In this document: piece by piece, positions 22,587-32,875 of the stretch
How the letters are laid out: each line of letters opens with the position of its first letter
Numbering within the stretch: position 1 is the stretch's first letter
Origin: Phyllostachys edulis
Lineage: Eukaryota; Streptophyta; Magnoliopsida; Poales; Poaceae
Reading direction: 5' to 3'
NCBI GenBank assembly: GCA_036346405.1
Contig: CM070562.1
Location: 112,194,412 to 112,258,411 of the forward strand
Length of the DNA: 64,000 nucleotides
Program-made: the position numbers and the translations under genes
The notes under the pieces: generated by a model
What the model saw: only the letters and a program-made list of their open reading frames with translations
What the model was told of the DNA's origin: nothing
The model's database searches: none

Positions 22587-22658
22587 GATTTGAAGATGTC
22601 GGAGATCCTCAAGTTGATCAAGACCAAGAGTATCAAGATCCCCTTGCCTTTAACCAAG
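22587..22658 (+). other. Exon-like acidic segment in LTR (copy 3)
   Basis: Follows a pyrimidine-rich tract ending GATTAG and ends CCAAG before GCGAGT (GTGAGT in the partner LTR at 36671-36742). The 72 bases encode EDVGDPQVDQDQEYQDPLAF in one frame, nearly the same as in element 1 LTRs. The protein pattern and the flanking splice-like signals are conserved while nearby LTR sequence drifts. Confidence 0.4.
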
Positions 22659-23041
22659 GCGAGTCAATACTTTGATCATGTTGAGCCTACATTTTATGCA
22701 AATTATATCCATTTAAATTAGCAAAAATTGCATGCTTTAATTATTTATCAAATGTATGTTAAAGCTTAAGGTAGTTAAACACCCACTTGTTGATTAATTA
22801 ATTAATATGCCATCCTTGATAATTTGAATCCATTAATCCTTGTCACCCTAGTAACTATATGGTAATACTAGTTTTTAGTTGTACTTAAGCGACATGCTAG
22901 TCTTGCTTAAGTACCGAGGTATTAAATACCCCAATCATCATTCCCCAAACATAAAATGATTTGGATAGTCATTGGTGGTCCATTGACTAAAAGGTGTGAA
23001 AATAATTTGGTTTACTCCTCAAAACCCCAATTGCTAGTTCT

Positions 23042-23116
23042 ATCTGGGCGGATGGTGAGGCAGTGGGTGCTCGGGGAGCACGAGGATGGTTGGTTTGTGG
23101 AATGAACCGCCCAGAT
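23042..23116. repeat. LTR-internal inverted repeat (hairpin), copy 3
   Basis: ATCTGGGCGG at 23042-23051 pairs with CCGCCCAGAT at 23107-23116, the reverse-orientation equivalent of the element 1 hairpins. Confidence 0.7.
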
Positions 23117-23804
23117 AACCCTAAGGACTTAATGTTGTCACGACCTCCCGTGTTAAACAAGTACAATCACAAATCTGCAAAGTGCAACTTGGCTTAGTAA
23201 AATTATTGAACCCTGAATGTGTCTCACACGGTGGAGAAATGGAACGCACAAGCTTGGGTACATCCAGCTTGAATGGGTGAGTTGCCAGTGATTGTGGGTA
23301 GTCCAAATCTACACCCAACGCTAGGGTTACAACGATCCTGTGCAACGTATGGGCGCAACCCCATATGGGTGAGATGACGGAAGGGGCAAGGTAGTTTGAA
23401 AGGTTACTGTGACGGTCACCCAACTACATGACTACGGAATCATGTGGGATAACGGGTATGACTATCTCTTGTGGGTAAAGTGTGCAACCTTTGCAGAGTC
23501 TAAAACTGTTTAAATAGCCATGCCTATGGTCAAAGGCGGACATGGGAATCATAACTTGAGTTAGTTCTATTTCAAAACTTTGTGGGTGGTATGAAAATGG
23601 TGGAAGGGCTACCTAGCCCTATGTTGGATTTTTCCCTGAGTCTTCGAGCTCAGTGGGTGTGGTCATTGGAGGCAGCTCCAATTAAAAAGATGCATGGTGT
23701 AGAGCTTCCGACAGATGGAACCTCTACTGTTATTAATTATTGCACATTACTCTCTTTATTAAACTGCAATTAGTTAAAATGCTAAGTGATAGGACTTTGC
23801 AATT

Positions 23805-24020
23805 ATGATATTTGAAAAGCTTGCTTTCGCAAATAAAAGAACCGAGCCATCCTTGTTTAACCCTGCATGTATACTATTGCATTGTGTGTTGGCTCGCGAG
23901 CACGGTAGTAGTGGTCATTCTCGCTCCTCTCCCCCAAACCCTTCAGATAATGAAGATGAAGGAGATTACGCTTCCTACGAAGGCCCAGAAGATGATGGAC
24001 AAGGAATCGATGAGGAGTAG
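23805..24020 (+). CDS. LTR-embedded small ORF with acidic tail (copy 3)
   Basis: 71 codons starting MIFEKLAFANKR, centre EHGSSGHSRSSPPNPSDNE, tail GPEDDGQGIDEE and the same stop as in element 1 copies. It is the third copy with an unbroken frame. It lies about 400 bases before the primer site. The conserved Arg-Glu-His-Gly-Ser-Ser core also appears at the end of the window in a related LTR. No known domain. Confidence 0.35.
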   Translation: MIFEKLAFANKRTEPSLFNPACILLHCVLAREHGSSGHSRSSPPNPSDNEDEGDYASYEGPEDDGQGIDEE

Positions 24021-24405
24021 TATAGTTCTGTAGTGTAGGTCTCGCCTAGTCTAAGTAGACTCGTTGGTACTCGCGTACAACCGATATAATCCAGCTCTTG
24101 GTTAATATTCGTCATACACAGGTCACCCCAGTCGTTTGCCTGTGTGAGATGAGCCCTACCTCCCGTTTTGCTTCCGCTGTAGATTTCGTTATCTTCCTGT
24201 AATGTAATCAAGTTGGCCTTGCATGGCCCCTTTTGTAAAACTCGACTCGACGAGGTCTATGTTACTCCGTGTTGTATTATGTTTGTGTTAGTTCATGACT
24301 TGTATGGTTGATTCAGCAATATGCCTGTGAGTGCTATTTACTGATCCAGGGAATAGCACAGTGTTTTCACAGAGGATTTGGATTCTCAGAATCCGGGTCC
24401 GACAG

Positions 24406-24416
24406 TGGTTTCGAGC
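24406..24416 (+). other. Degenerate primer binding site
   Basis: TGGTTTCGAGC directly after the 5' LTR corresponds to TGGTATCAGAGC of element 1 with one substitution and one missing base. It marks the LTR/internal border; priming efficiency would be reduced. Confidence 0.7.
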
Positions 24417-24612
24417 ATCTGTTGTAGAACCCCTAGTTAGATTGGTCGATTGCCTTAAGGACTTGGATCTTATTTCTGAAAATTAAGAAAAGTTTTGTTA
24501 AAATATAGCGTATTTATTGCTCCTTCTTATCACTCCTAGTTCTTTACTTATCTTAACTTCACTTGAGTTTTTACTCAGCTCTGATCTTTTCTCCTGGCTC
24601 CAAAAATTTTAG

Positions 24613-25285
24613 ATGGCTACCCCTTTCGACGATGGCCCCTGGGACTTTTGCTCTCAAGAAGTAGACGGAGATGAGCGAGTCGACATTCTTCGCTAGACCT
24701 GTTCAAAGGCGGGCAGCTTGAAAAGCCCCAAAAATCCTCGGGCGAGGCAGGCTTACCGAAATCAATTTCAAACAAAAGCATTACTTTAATCATTTGTTGG
24801 AATAAAAAACTAATATTTTAATTCATTTACAGCATTAAATAAATAGATTTATGCCTTTTTAATTGTTTTTACCGTGAATTCGGGCCGGGCCAAAATGGCA
24901 GTCCCAAGCCCGGCCCGAACATGGTCGGGCTTGAGCAGGTCCGGTGGGCCGGGCCGCCCGTGAACAGGTCTATTCTTCGCCAACTCATGGTGCACCTGGG
25001 TTACAACCGCCATCCTATCTTCAGAGGCCGAAAGACCTTGACCATGGATCAAGAGTCATGGACCATGGAAGTTTTCCTCTATGCTAGGGAGGGCGAGTTC
25101 AACGCTCACATCTTCCAGGCCATGACACCCAGGCAGTTAAAGCAAGGCGGTCCAAGGCAAGCCGCCGCCGCAACCGCCTGGTCCGGATGCACGAGGGTTT
25201 CATGGTGGAGACGCCCTTCCACTACTTTCAGCCTCTCCTGGAGGGAGAATTCGAGCATGAGATCTTCGTCGTCATGTTAGTCTAG
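24613..25285 (+). pseudogene. Extra ORF upstream of gag (element 2), split by a hAT MITE
   Basis: Starts MATPFDDGPWDFCSQEVDGD, is interrupted after DILR by the hAT MITE (24694-24972), then resumes QLMVHLGYNRHPIFRGRKTL and QESWTMEVFLYAREGEF. A one-base shift near 25130 leads to RMHEGFMVETPFHYFQPLL and the end at 25285. It matches the broken frame at 14924-15798 in element 1, so this ORF belongs to the family and is not a chance frame. It is shorter at the C-terminus than the element 1 version. Function unknown. Confidence 0.65.
24694..24972. mobile_element. hAT-type MITE, 279 bp
   Basis: Terminal inverted repeats TAGACCTGTTCA...TGAACAGGTCTA and an 8-bp target duplication TTCTTCGC (24686-24693 and 24973-24980) identify a hAT-superfamily MITE. 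A GC-rich GGGCCGGGCC block lies near the right end; there is no coding capacity. Confidence 0.93.
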
Positions 25286-26175
25286 GTTAGCTAGTAGTGC
25301 TTGCTAGGCAGTCTTTTGGTTGCATGCACTTTTGTTTCTTCCTTTTGTAGATGTTGTGTTTGTATCCTGTGTCATGACTTAGCTTAGCATACAAGCTTTG
25401 TTTGAGAGTCATGTAACACTTAATCCCTTAATATAATGCAGCCACTCTTGGCTTTGTATTGTATTGTTTTTCCTCGCTGGTTTGAAGTTCTTCTGTGTGT
25501 TCTATGGAGGGCCTGTAAACCCTCATATACACTACACCATGACATAGTATTAAGGGCAATAATCTGCCGGGAAAAAATAGGATGAGTGGCAAAACATGTG
25601 CCGGGAATATTCAAGAGAATAAAGGTCACATTATCTCCTAAGCAATAATTATTATTTAGAACAATTTATCTGCCGGCAATAATTATTGTATTAGCTACAA
25701 TATATCGCCTAAAAAGTTAATTAGGTCATTATATCATGTCGGGAATAACATTTGACAAATCATTAGGCGGGAAGATGAAAATAATTGGGAGATAGGCGGG
25801 CGCAAGAGGCCTCTCTCCACCTTATCCCTCAAAAACAGCGTCCTGCCGCTCCATCCTCCCCACTCCTCCCCGCCCCCCACTCCGGCGCCACCCCTCCCAG
25901 CCCCCCTCCGCGCCCCCTCCTCTTGCCCGCCCCTCCCGGCGCCCCCTCGGCGAACCCTAATCCCCAAATTCCCCCGACCGCCCCTCTCCCCAGCGCCTCC
26001 TCCGGGATAAATAATCTCTTCGCTCCTCCCACCAAACTTCGCCTCCTCTTCTCGGCTCCTCCTCTGACCGGAACGTCTGAAGCCCCCGATTTAAGCGCGG
26101 TTTCGGTTAGGCTCGACTTCGGCCGCAAGACTCGGATCTCCACGGGGGTGACCCGTCGTCTCAACTTCATAAGCC

Positions 26176-27960
26176 ATGGCGGCCGATCCCGCCGCCGCCA
26201 CCTCCACTGCTACAAGCCTTTGGTAACCTTCCGATCGCTCCCCGCACCATCACTAATCTGTTCTTTGCTGCTGGTTTGATTGCTACTGGTTACCTACTTA
26301 TTGCTGGGTGCGTGGCGTGGAGGGATCGAATAGACTTTCCGTATATATTCGGTTTCAAAGCGGCGATGCTTGTTTTGATCTGGGAGGTCAAACATAGTTC
26401 TTTTCTTGAATCGAGACTCGGAGCATAAAAAAATTAGCCTTTTTTTTTATTATGGGGCAATGATGTGTTAGGTCGAAATCATACATCAAGGTAACAGAGG
26501 TATATCACAGTTACAGTTACTTAGGATAGTGTGAAATTCTCTGCTTACAGCCAACAAATGTGACGTTCTATTTGGTCTAGAGACTTCTTTACATATGTGA
26601 GCTCGCAGTATATACCTTGCATGAAAGCCTTAAGAGTTAATTGGAGTGTATATTAGCATGAAGAAATCTTGTTTGATGATTTCTTGATCTTTGTCATATG
26701 CCAAAAGCTCATCTTTGGTTCTTTAAAGATAAATTCATTTGTTAGTCCAATTATTTCCTTGTTTAATGAGGCTGAGGAGAACAAGATAGGATTATGATCG
26801 TGGATTGCTATATATTATATTTATACATCTTGCTTTTTTAATTTGTCTACTTGATTTAGTTTGTATATTTTAGGCTTAGTTTGAGTTACTGTACAAATCG
26901 CCACATAGTAGCTTTGCTTTACGGAAGGCCTTCTTCTAATTCTATGACAATCGGTCACATGTGAATTTTGATCAAATTTTTATCAATTCAAGACTTCTTA
27001 TGTAGGTAGTAGTACTAGTATGATTAGCGTAGTGTTTGGGAATTTGTTTTACGGATGTGGATTATTAACTATAGTTCTCTGCAAATTCTTGATTAGCGAA
27101 AATTCCATCTTCAAACATTGCATTGCATTCTCGCACCTTGTGCTGCATAACCTTCAAAAGTGTGAACACTGTGGAGATATGGTTCCAAGGAAGCATATGG
27201 ATGAACACTATGATGAAAACCATGCTCCAGTATGTTTCTGAAATTGTATCCAAAATGTATTGTTTTGAGTTCCCAATATATTTTCATTGTAATAGTTTTC
27301 TTTCCATAGTTTGTGATGTTGATCAATTCAAGATCTTACATAAAGTAAACACATAAACTTGCATTACTGATTTACTGTTCAGTTCCTTCCAGCCTAATAT
27401 AACTGCAGCACTACAGACACACGTATGTTAGAACCAGTATGACAGCAAAAGATACAATGACTTGACCGTCATGTTAGTTTCTTCGTATGCTTGCAATGGA
27501 CAACATTCTTCTATGTAACCACCGAGTTAACATGAATAAATGAAAGTGATGGCGATAGATGCACACCTTCCCGGCTTTTATTATCATGTTTTACTAATTT
27601 AAGATCAAAGACCACTAATCATGACAAACACAATTGAATTGCTCACTTTGCAAAGGCACCGTAGAACGTGAGCTATGGGAACTTCATAAAGGTATACAAT
27701 GACCACAAAGGATGCTTGCATGCCAATATTGTGAGTTTGAGCGCATGAGCTTGATCTTTTTGAGCATCGGTATAAATTTGTTTCTCATCTTAAGCTATTG
27801 CTCAGAAAACTAAACAACTATTTAATTTTATAGAAACATGCGGCTATTCAAATATTGTCCATCTCTGTTCTAATTATATTAGTTATGTGATACAGGATGT
27901 GTGTGGCAATCGAGCGAAACATTGCCAACCTTGCATGATAATGCTCTTTGGGGTGGAGAT
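26176..27960 (+). pseudogene. Captured TRAF-type zinc-finger gene fragment (exons with introns)
   Basis: Four exon pieces are visible. Exon 1 starts MAADPAAATSTATSL at 26176 and ends at a GTAACC donor (26223). Exon 2 (27097 to about 27230) follows a TTAG acceptor and reads IPSSNIALHS then, after a frameshift, NLQKCEHCGDMVPRKH and DEHYDENHAPV. Exon 3 (about 27636-27769) reads NCSLCKGTVERELWELHKG, a TGA where Cys is expected, then PQRMLACQYCEFE. Exon 4 (27896 on) follows an ACAG acceptor and reads DVCGNRAKHCQPC. These Cys/His blocks in this order are those of the small plant TRAF-type zinc-finger proteins (one is Arabidopsis AT1G09920, from memory). Introns show DNA-level capture. Stops and frameshifts make it non-functional as protein. 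Confidence 0.85.
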
Positions 27961-29029
27961 AAAGGGTGATGCTCTTGCTATACTTGCATGGTTTTGGTTG
28001 GTGCTATTTTTAGAGTTCAGGGGATGGTTAGTTCATATTGGGGTGATTCTATTGTGGGCAAAATAACATTGAGCAATCCTTTAAGTTAGTATAGAATATT
28101 ATAACATTGAAATGTTTTTCGGTGTAGACACTCCAGTTGAGGCTAGCGGTGATACCTTTTTAATACTCTTTGACCATTTTACATATATATTATAATCTCT
28201 TTTTGATAATCCTTCCTCCCTCGCCAAGTCCCATTTAATATACTTCATTTCCTATTTACACGACGTGAACATTATCCCTTAAAATTTCCAAAGCCCAAAA
28301 ATGGGTTGCCTTATTGGTTGACCCTTTTTCCTTGCGGCGCTTGTGAAATTCCAAAGGGTTTCAATGATCACGATGGTTGATGATGTAAGCAAATCACATG
28401 GTAAAAATTCGATAATGTGCATCAAAAGCAATTCACTATGCTCCGGTAAAGCATTTTCCTTCATTAAGCTTGAACTTATCATGGTTATGCATCTCTGAAT
28501 AATTGTCATATTTCTTCTCTGCAGACATGGCCTGTCACGGTCACCAAGGCATGTTTCTTCAAAGCTTCTTTCACGTCGCCTCTTCTAACAAGACAGTACA
28601 TGGAGCTAGCAACTCAAGACCATGTCCTCCATAAAAAGTGTTACGTATTAGTGTCAAGATTTATTATTTGAATGCACCAAACATCATGAAGTGATGCATC
28701 AAATCTTGTTGTATCTCACATATCTTGTGAATTGGTTTCAGCGTGTACTTGATGCTCTTTGTGATGTATTGGCCACTTTGTTATAGTTCGGTTTATTGCC
28801 TACTTCCTTGTGAATCATTGAGCGATGTCTGAACAAGAAAAGTATTCTCGACCATTTTGATTTCAAGCTCATGATGTGTACAATCGAATGGTCACTTCAC
28901 TCACTTGTTGCTTCACAATTCACATGTAAGTCTTTGTCTTTGTGGTCAATAGCTTTGAGTTGTACAAATTGCATCATAAATTTTAAGTCATTTCACAATT
29001 CACTTTGGTTTTCACATTTATATGATATA

Positions 29030-29240
29030 TCATGGGTCATACGGAGCGGGAAAGACTACTTTTCTCAATCTTTGTGTTAGGTAAAACATCGATATATAAG
29101 AAGGATGGGCTAGTCCTTATAAATGGAAAATCTGGATCGATGTAGTCATACAAGAAGATCATTGGTTTTGTGCCACAAGATGATATCATCCATGGGAACC
29201 TGACGGTCGAGGAAAATCTGTGGTTTAGTGCATGCTGCAG
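29030..29240 (+). pseudogene. Captured ABCG transporter fragment (Walker A to Q-loop)
   Basis: An exon fragment of a plant ABCG (WBC) half transporter, the family that exports lipids and hormones through membranes. It contains the end of the P-loop (AGKTTFLN, frame altered by a one-base loss near 29040), then KKDGLVLINGKSGS, a TAG stop (29146-29148), YKKIIGFVPQDDIIHGNLTV with the Q-loop glutamine, and EENLWFSA. It ends at a donor-like AG|GTATTA (29240/29241). Nothing downstream (signature motif, Walker B, membrane domain) is present. It is separate from the TRAF fragment and in the same orientation. Confidence 0.88.
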
Positions 29241-30777
29241 GTATTAGATACATCTCAAAGCATGATTACTGATGTGCATGGTTATTATTCTTCATGACTA
29301 CTCTGTGCAAATATCGAAAACAATGTCCATTTGTTTAGATACAATACAGTATGATTACTGAATATGGTTTAGATACAATGTCCATATGGTTGATGCATAT
29401 CAAGGGGTCATTGATTTATACACATAGTTTATGCCATCTGCTTCAAACTTACTATCAACTTGGGAATTAACATTAGCTTCTCAAGTTAAAACACACTCTG
29501 AAGGTGAATTTGGTTAAAACACACTCAAGGAAAATCGTGGTTTAGTGCATGCTTCTCAAGTTAAAACAACTCCAACATCGGTTGCCGAAATTGCGTGCGA
29601 GATGTAGCATTTGATGTGACTTGTGATGCCTGAGATTTCAAGACATTGCTTTGAAACTTTGAATATTGTTGATGAGGTTCTCAACGGTGACCTCACAAAT
29701 CTTTGTGCTTTCACGGTCGGTGCTTACACGTAGTGATCTCGGTGGAGCAATCATTGAAGGTCTTGACTATTGTCCTCCCAGTACCATGAGATGAACTTGA
29801 CTATTGTCTATTTGTCTCCTAGCCATGATGTCTTGTTTCTCTAGGAGGAAAATTCCATGTGCTCAATAATCAATATGCATCGGATGTGTTTTTCATTAGC
29901 ATATTTTGGTATGTAAAATAGATTGGTGTTATCATATTATAATAAGGATACTTAGTCATTACTATTACGACTACAAGATTTTGGTATGTAAAATAGATTG
30001 GTGTTATCATATTAATAAGGATACTTGGAGATTTCAATGCACTTTTTATTGACTTCACTTAATTTATTCATTTGTTAGAGCTCCAACAAACATTTATATC
30101 CCTAAACATCAATGGACATCTTTACGCATTTCTTTACACTAATCAGTAGGCATTTCCTACAAATATTGTAGCTTATTTCCTCTTGATTGCTCACTTTAAG
30201 CTTACGTATGCTTGAAAGAGTATGGATGGCTAGGTGCAGCTAGCATTTGATATTCTTTGTTAAGTGCTTGATAAGCCATGGAGTCGCTTATGGTTAAATG
30301 GTGCAAAAGACAATTGAGGCGGTTTAACTGCCGACAATATGTCTAGCTAGGAAAAAGCGATAATCGAGGGTAGTTTAACTATGGGAAAAAAAACTTATCT
30401 AGGGCATAGCTCGCTGGAAAAAAACTTATCTAGGGCATAGCTGCCGGAAAACATGCAATCGAGGGCAAGTTAATCGCCGGAAAACATGCAATCGAGGGCA
30501 AGTTAGCTGCGGCAATACATATAATCTAGGAAAACTCTAGCTGGGAAACTCTAGCTAGGGAAAAACGACTTTTCTAGGGCGTTAAGCGCCGAGAATACAC
30601 ATATCTGTAGGAAATGTTTTTCCAAGAAGACTTCTGAGCGAGCAATAAGTGCCGGAATACACATTCGGCGAGATAAATTGCTTAAAAAGCAGTTTTTCCC
30701 AGCAGTTGCATTGCCCTTAATACTATGCCATGGTGTAGTGATAGCTCATCTCGTTCTAAGCCGAGTTGCTCCCTCAG

Positions 30778-31623
30778 ATGGCACCAAAGAGAGCAGCAGC
30801 CCAAGAACCTGGTGCTAGTTGCGAAAAGTTGGCAGCACAAAGGCCACAAGGCAGCTATCCTCAGCAATCAGCTTTTCTCGACAGTTCATCATTCAATTAG
30901 TTAGCCCAACCACCAAGAGCTCCGACTCCAACTCCGCACCCCAGTGGAAATCGTCTCCGCACTCTCCGCTCCGCCAGACGATCTGTAGCGATCAACCCCG
31001 CAACTAACCTCCACTGCTTCTGTTGTGGAGAAAAAGGGCACTGCGCCATTGGATGCCCCCAGAAGAAGCAAGGTGAGGAACTCAAGTGTTTCTATTGTGG
31101 CAACTAAGGACACCATGTGAACAAATGTCGCCAATGTAATCTTGCAAAACCTATAAGGAAAGTCATCGCCACCAACCTCAGCATTGACAACAAAGAAATC
31201 ACCAAGAGCCCCAACAAGAGGCAAGCCGTACCTGCTGAAATTCTATCAGACCCAGAAGCTCTGCCAAAAGCTTGCCTTGAATGTGGCAAGACAGGACACG
31301 TCACCCAATCATGTCCTCCAATACGACAAAATACAAGAGGAGCATGCTTTACATGTGAGTAATATGGACACTATTGCTACACGTGCCCAGTTCCCTACTG
31401 CCCCTGCTGCAAGGAACATCACCAATCAGAGGATTGTCCTATGAACCTAGTAGTTTGCACACATTGTGGAGAAAAAGGACATCAGACGGACCAATGCCTT
31501 GTAAACTGCCCCAACTGTGAAAAGGACCACCAGCCAGGTGAATGCCCGATGCTTAAAGTTACGTGCTTCCTCTGTGAAGGACAAGATCACTGCCCCAAGG
31601 ATTGCTCCCGAGCACATTCTTGA
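30778..31623 (+). pseudogene. Eight-zinc-knuckle ORF at the gag position of element 2
   Basis: One reading frame of 281 codons starts MAPKRAAAQEPGAS, like a gag N-terminus, 38 bases after CACTA-2. It is interrupted by TAG (30898), TAA (31105) and TAA (31357). It holds eight Cys/His knuckles: CFCCGEKGHCAIGC, CFYC..GHHVNKC, CLECGKTGHVTQSC, CFTC..YGHYCYTC, CPCCKEHHQSEDC, CTHCGEKGHQTDQC, CPNCEKDHQPGEC and CFLCEGQDHCPKDC. A capsid domain is absent. A further coding-like piece, ANELQRISFQVAVRI, follows in another frame to about 31709. Gag normally has one or two knuckles, so this is either a captured cellular CCHC protein or an unusual gag. It would bind RNA or single-stranded DNA. Confidence 0.75.
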
Positions 31624-31639
31624 CCAAAGCAAATGAGTT

Positions 31640-32875
31640 ACAGCGGATAAGTTTCCAAGTTGCTGTGAGAATCATCATGAATAAAGTTGGCAAGACAACC
31701 CGCCAGTAGGATGCTTCTGTCTTCCTCCTTTGTTCTCTCTCGCCTAGTGTATTTTTCCCTCTCACCTATCGCGCTTCCTTCGTCCCATTTTGTAGCATGT
31801 GAATGATGGTTGGAGATTGTTCAAGTGAGTAAAATCGCATGGAATCTAATCTTGTTGAGATTAACTGGTGTGTTTGGATAAAGCAGGATGGTTTTTAGAG
31901 ATCGTTAATGGGACTGATTTTGAGAAATTCTATCAATGTTATAAATTCTTGTGGATACTAGAATGCAATGATAAATAAGTCTTGATTATGAATGGTTTAA
32001 GGAATAGCAAATCGGTAGGTTATATAGATTATGGAGAAAGAAAATGATCATAAAAGAAAATTTTGATCAACCATGAAAGATATAGGAATCTGAAGTACTG
32101 ATTTGATTATTAGGAGAGACTGGATCTTCATCTAATCTTATGTTGATTATGATGTTGGTTGACAGCCTGGAATGGAGATATGTGTGCATTAAAGGTAGTG
32201 AATAGAATGTGAAAAAATTGTATTTTCATATGATTCACGATATTAACTTTGGGGAGAGTTAGTTGAATCATGATTGGATTATAGAACTATAATTGTTGGG
32301 TGTTAGATTATAGAAATGTATTACGGTTGGATTTTGATAAAAGAATTACACGATTATTGAAGATTGGATTATAGGATTACCAATTCATGATGTTGATCTT
32401 GGTAAAATGGATTGGATTAGGAAATATGGAATTAATTGGTTATGTTGGTAACATTAGATTCAATTAAACATGATTGAACAAAGAAGTTGGGTTTATCAGA
32501 AATTTTTGATTGGATTATAGAGATATGCCTTGATCGGATTATGGAAGGGTATAGTTGCTAGATATTGGATTATGCAAACATTTGATTGTGGGATATTGGA
32601 ATATATGATGGAAGGATACCTTACCGATATGGGAGTTAGTCCAAATAATTGTTGTATTGATAAATATCTTACTGATATTGGAGATGGACTAAATAATTGT
32701 TGGATAGATGGTGATGAAATAATTTGGCGGATTAAAAAATTGAATTTATGGATCTCAATCAGTCTTTTGGAAGGTTCTATAATGAAGATAGTGGATTTAC
32801 ATAAAGACATTCGGGAGGATCGTAATTGAAAAAAATACTTGAGGAATTAAGTGATTAAAGTCGTGGTTTTAGTCA
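31640..32875. other. AT-rich filler replacing protease/RT in element 2
   Basis: Where element 1 has protease and RT, element 2 has about 1.2 kb of AT-rich DNA full of degenerate GATTGGATTATAG-like words. A 47-bp direct duplication lies at 32618-32664 and 32665-32711 (CTTACYGATAT...AATAATTGTTG). The 99-codon frame at 32530-32829 arises from these repeats and looks accidental. Homology to element 1 returns at about 32876 just before FLGLAGYYRRF. Confidence 0.6.

Larger units (their letters stand above)
20958..24404 (+). repeat. 5' LTR of element 2 (3447 bp)
   Basis: Starts TGTAACATCCCG and ends GGGTCCGACA; same length as its partner at 35041-38487. Contains a TATA box (21669), GC-rich leader, exon-like acidic segment (22587-22658), hairpin (23042-23116) and acidic-tail ORF (23805-24020). 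Open frames across 21400-22270 in several phases reflect GC richness, not genes. Confidence 0.94.
25530..30740. mobile_element. CACTA-2: gene-capturing CACTA transposon, 5211 bp
   Basis: The ends CACTACACCATGACATAG and its inverse (one mismatch, G for A at the 13th base) extend to about 31 matching bases. The 3-bp duplication ATA flanks the element (25527-25529 and 30741-30743); the matching uninterrupted site is in element 1 near 14636. Both ends carry subterminal words such as CTGCCGG, GCCGGGAAAA and TCGAGGGCA. The interior has no recognised transposase but carries exons with introns from two host genes, a TRAF-type zinc-finger gene (26176-27960) and an ABCG transporter (29030-29240), both on the plus strand. 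This is the transduplication seen in plant CACTA and Pack-type elements. Confidence 0.95.

Noticed and set aside
29870..30058. Small minus-strand frame with a repeated peptide in CACTA-2
   Set aside because: Caused by a local duplication of about 50 bases (TTTTGGTATGTAAAATAG occurs twice); no coding evidence.
32530..32829. 99-codon plus-strand frame in element 2
   Set aside because: Arises from AT-rich duplicated filler; no similarity to protease or RT.
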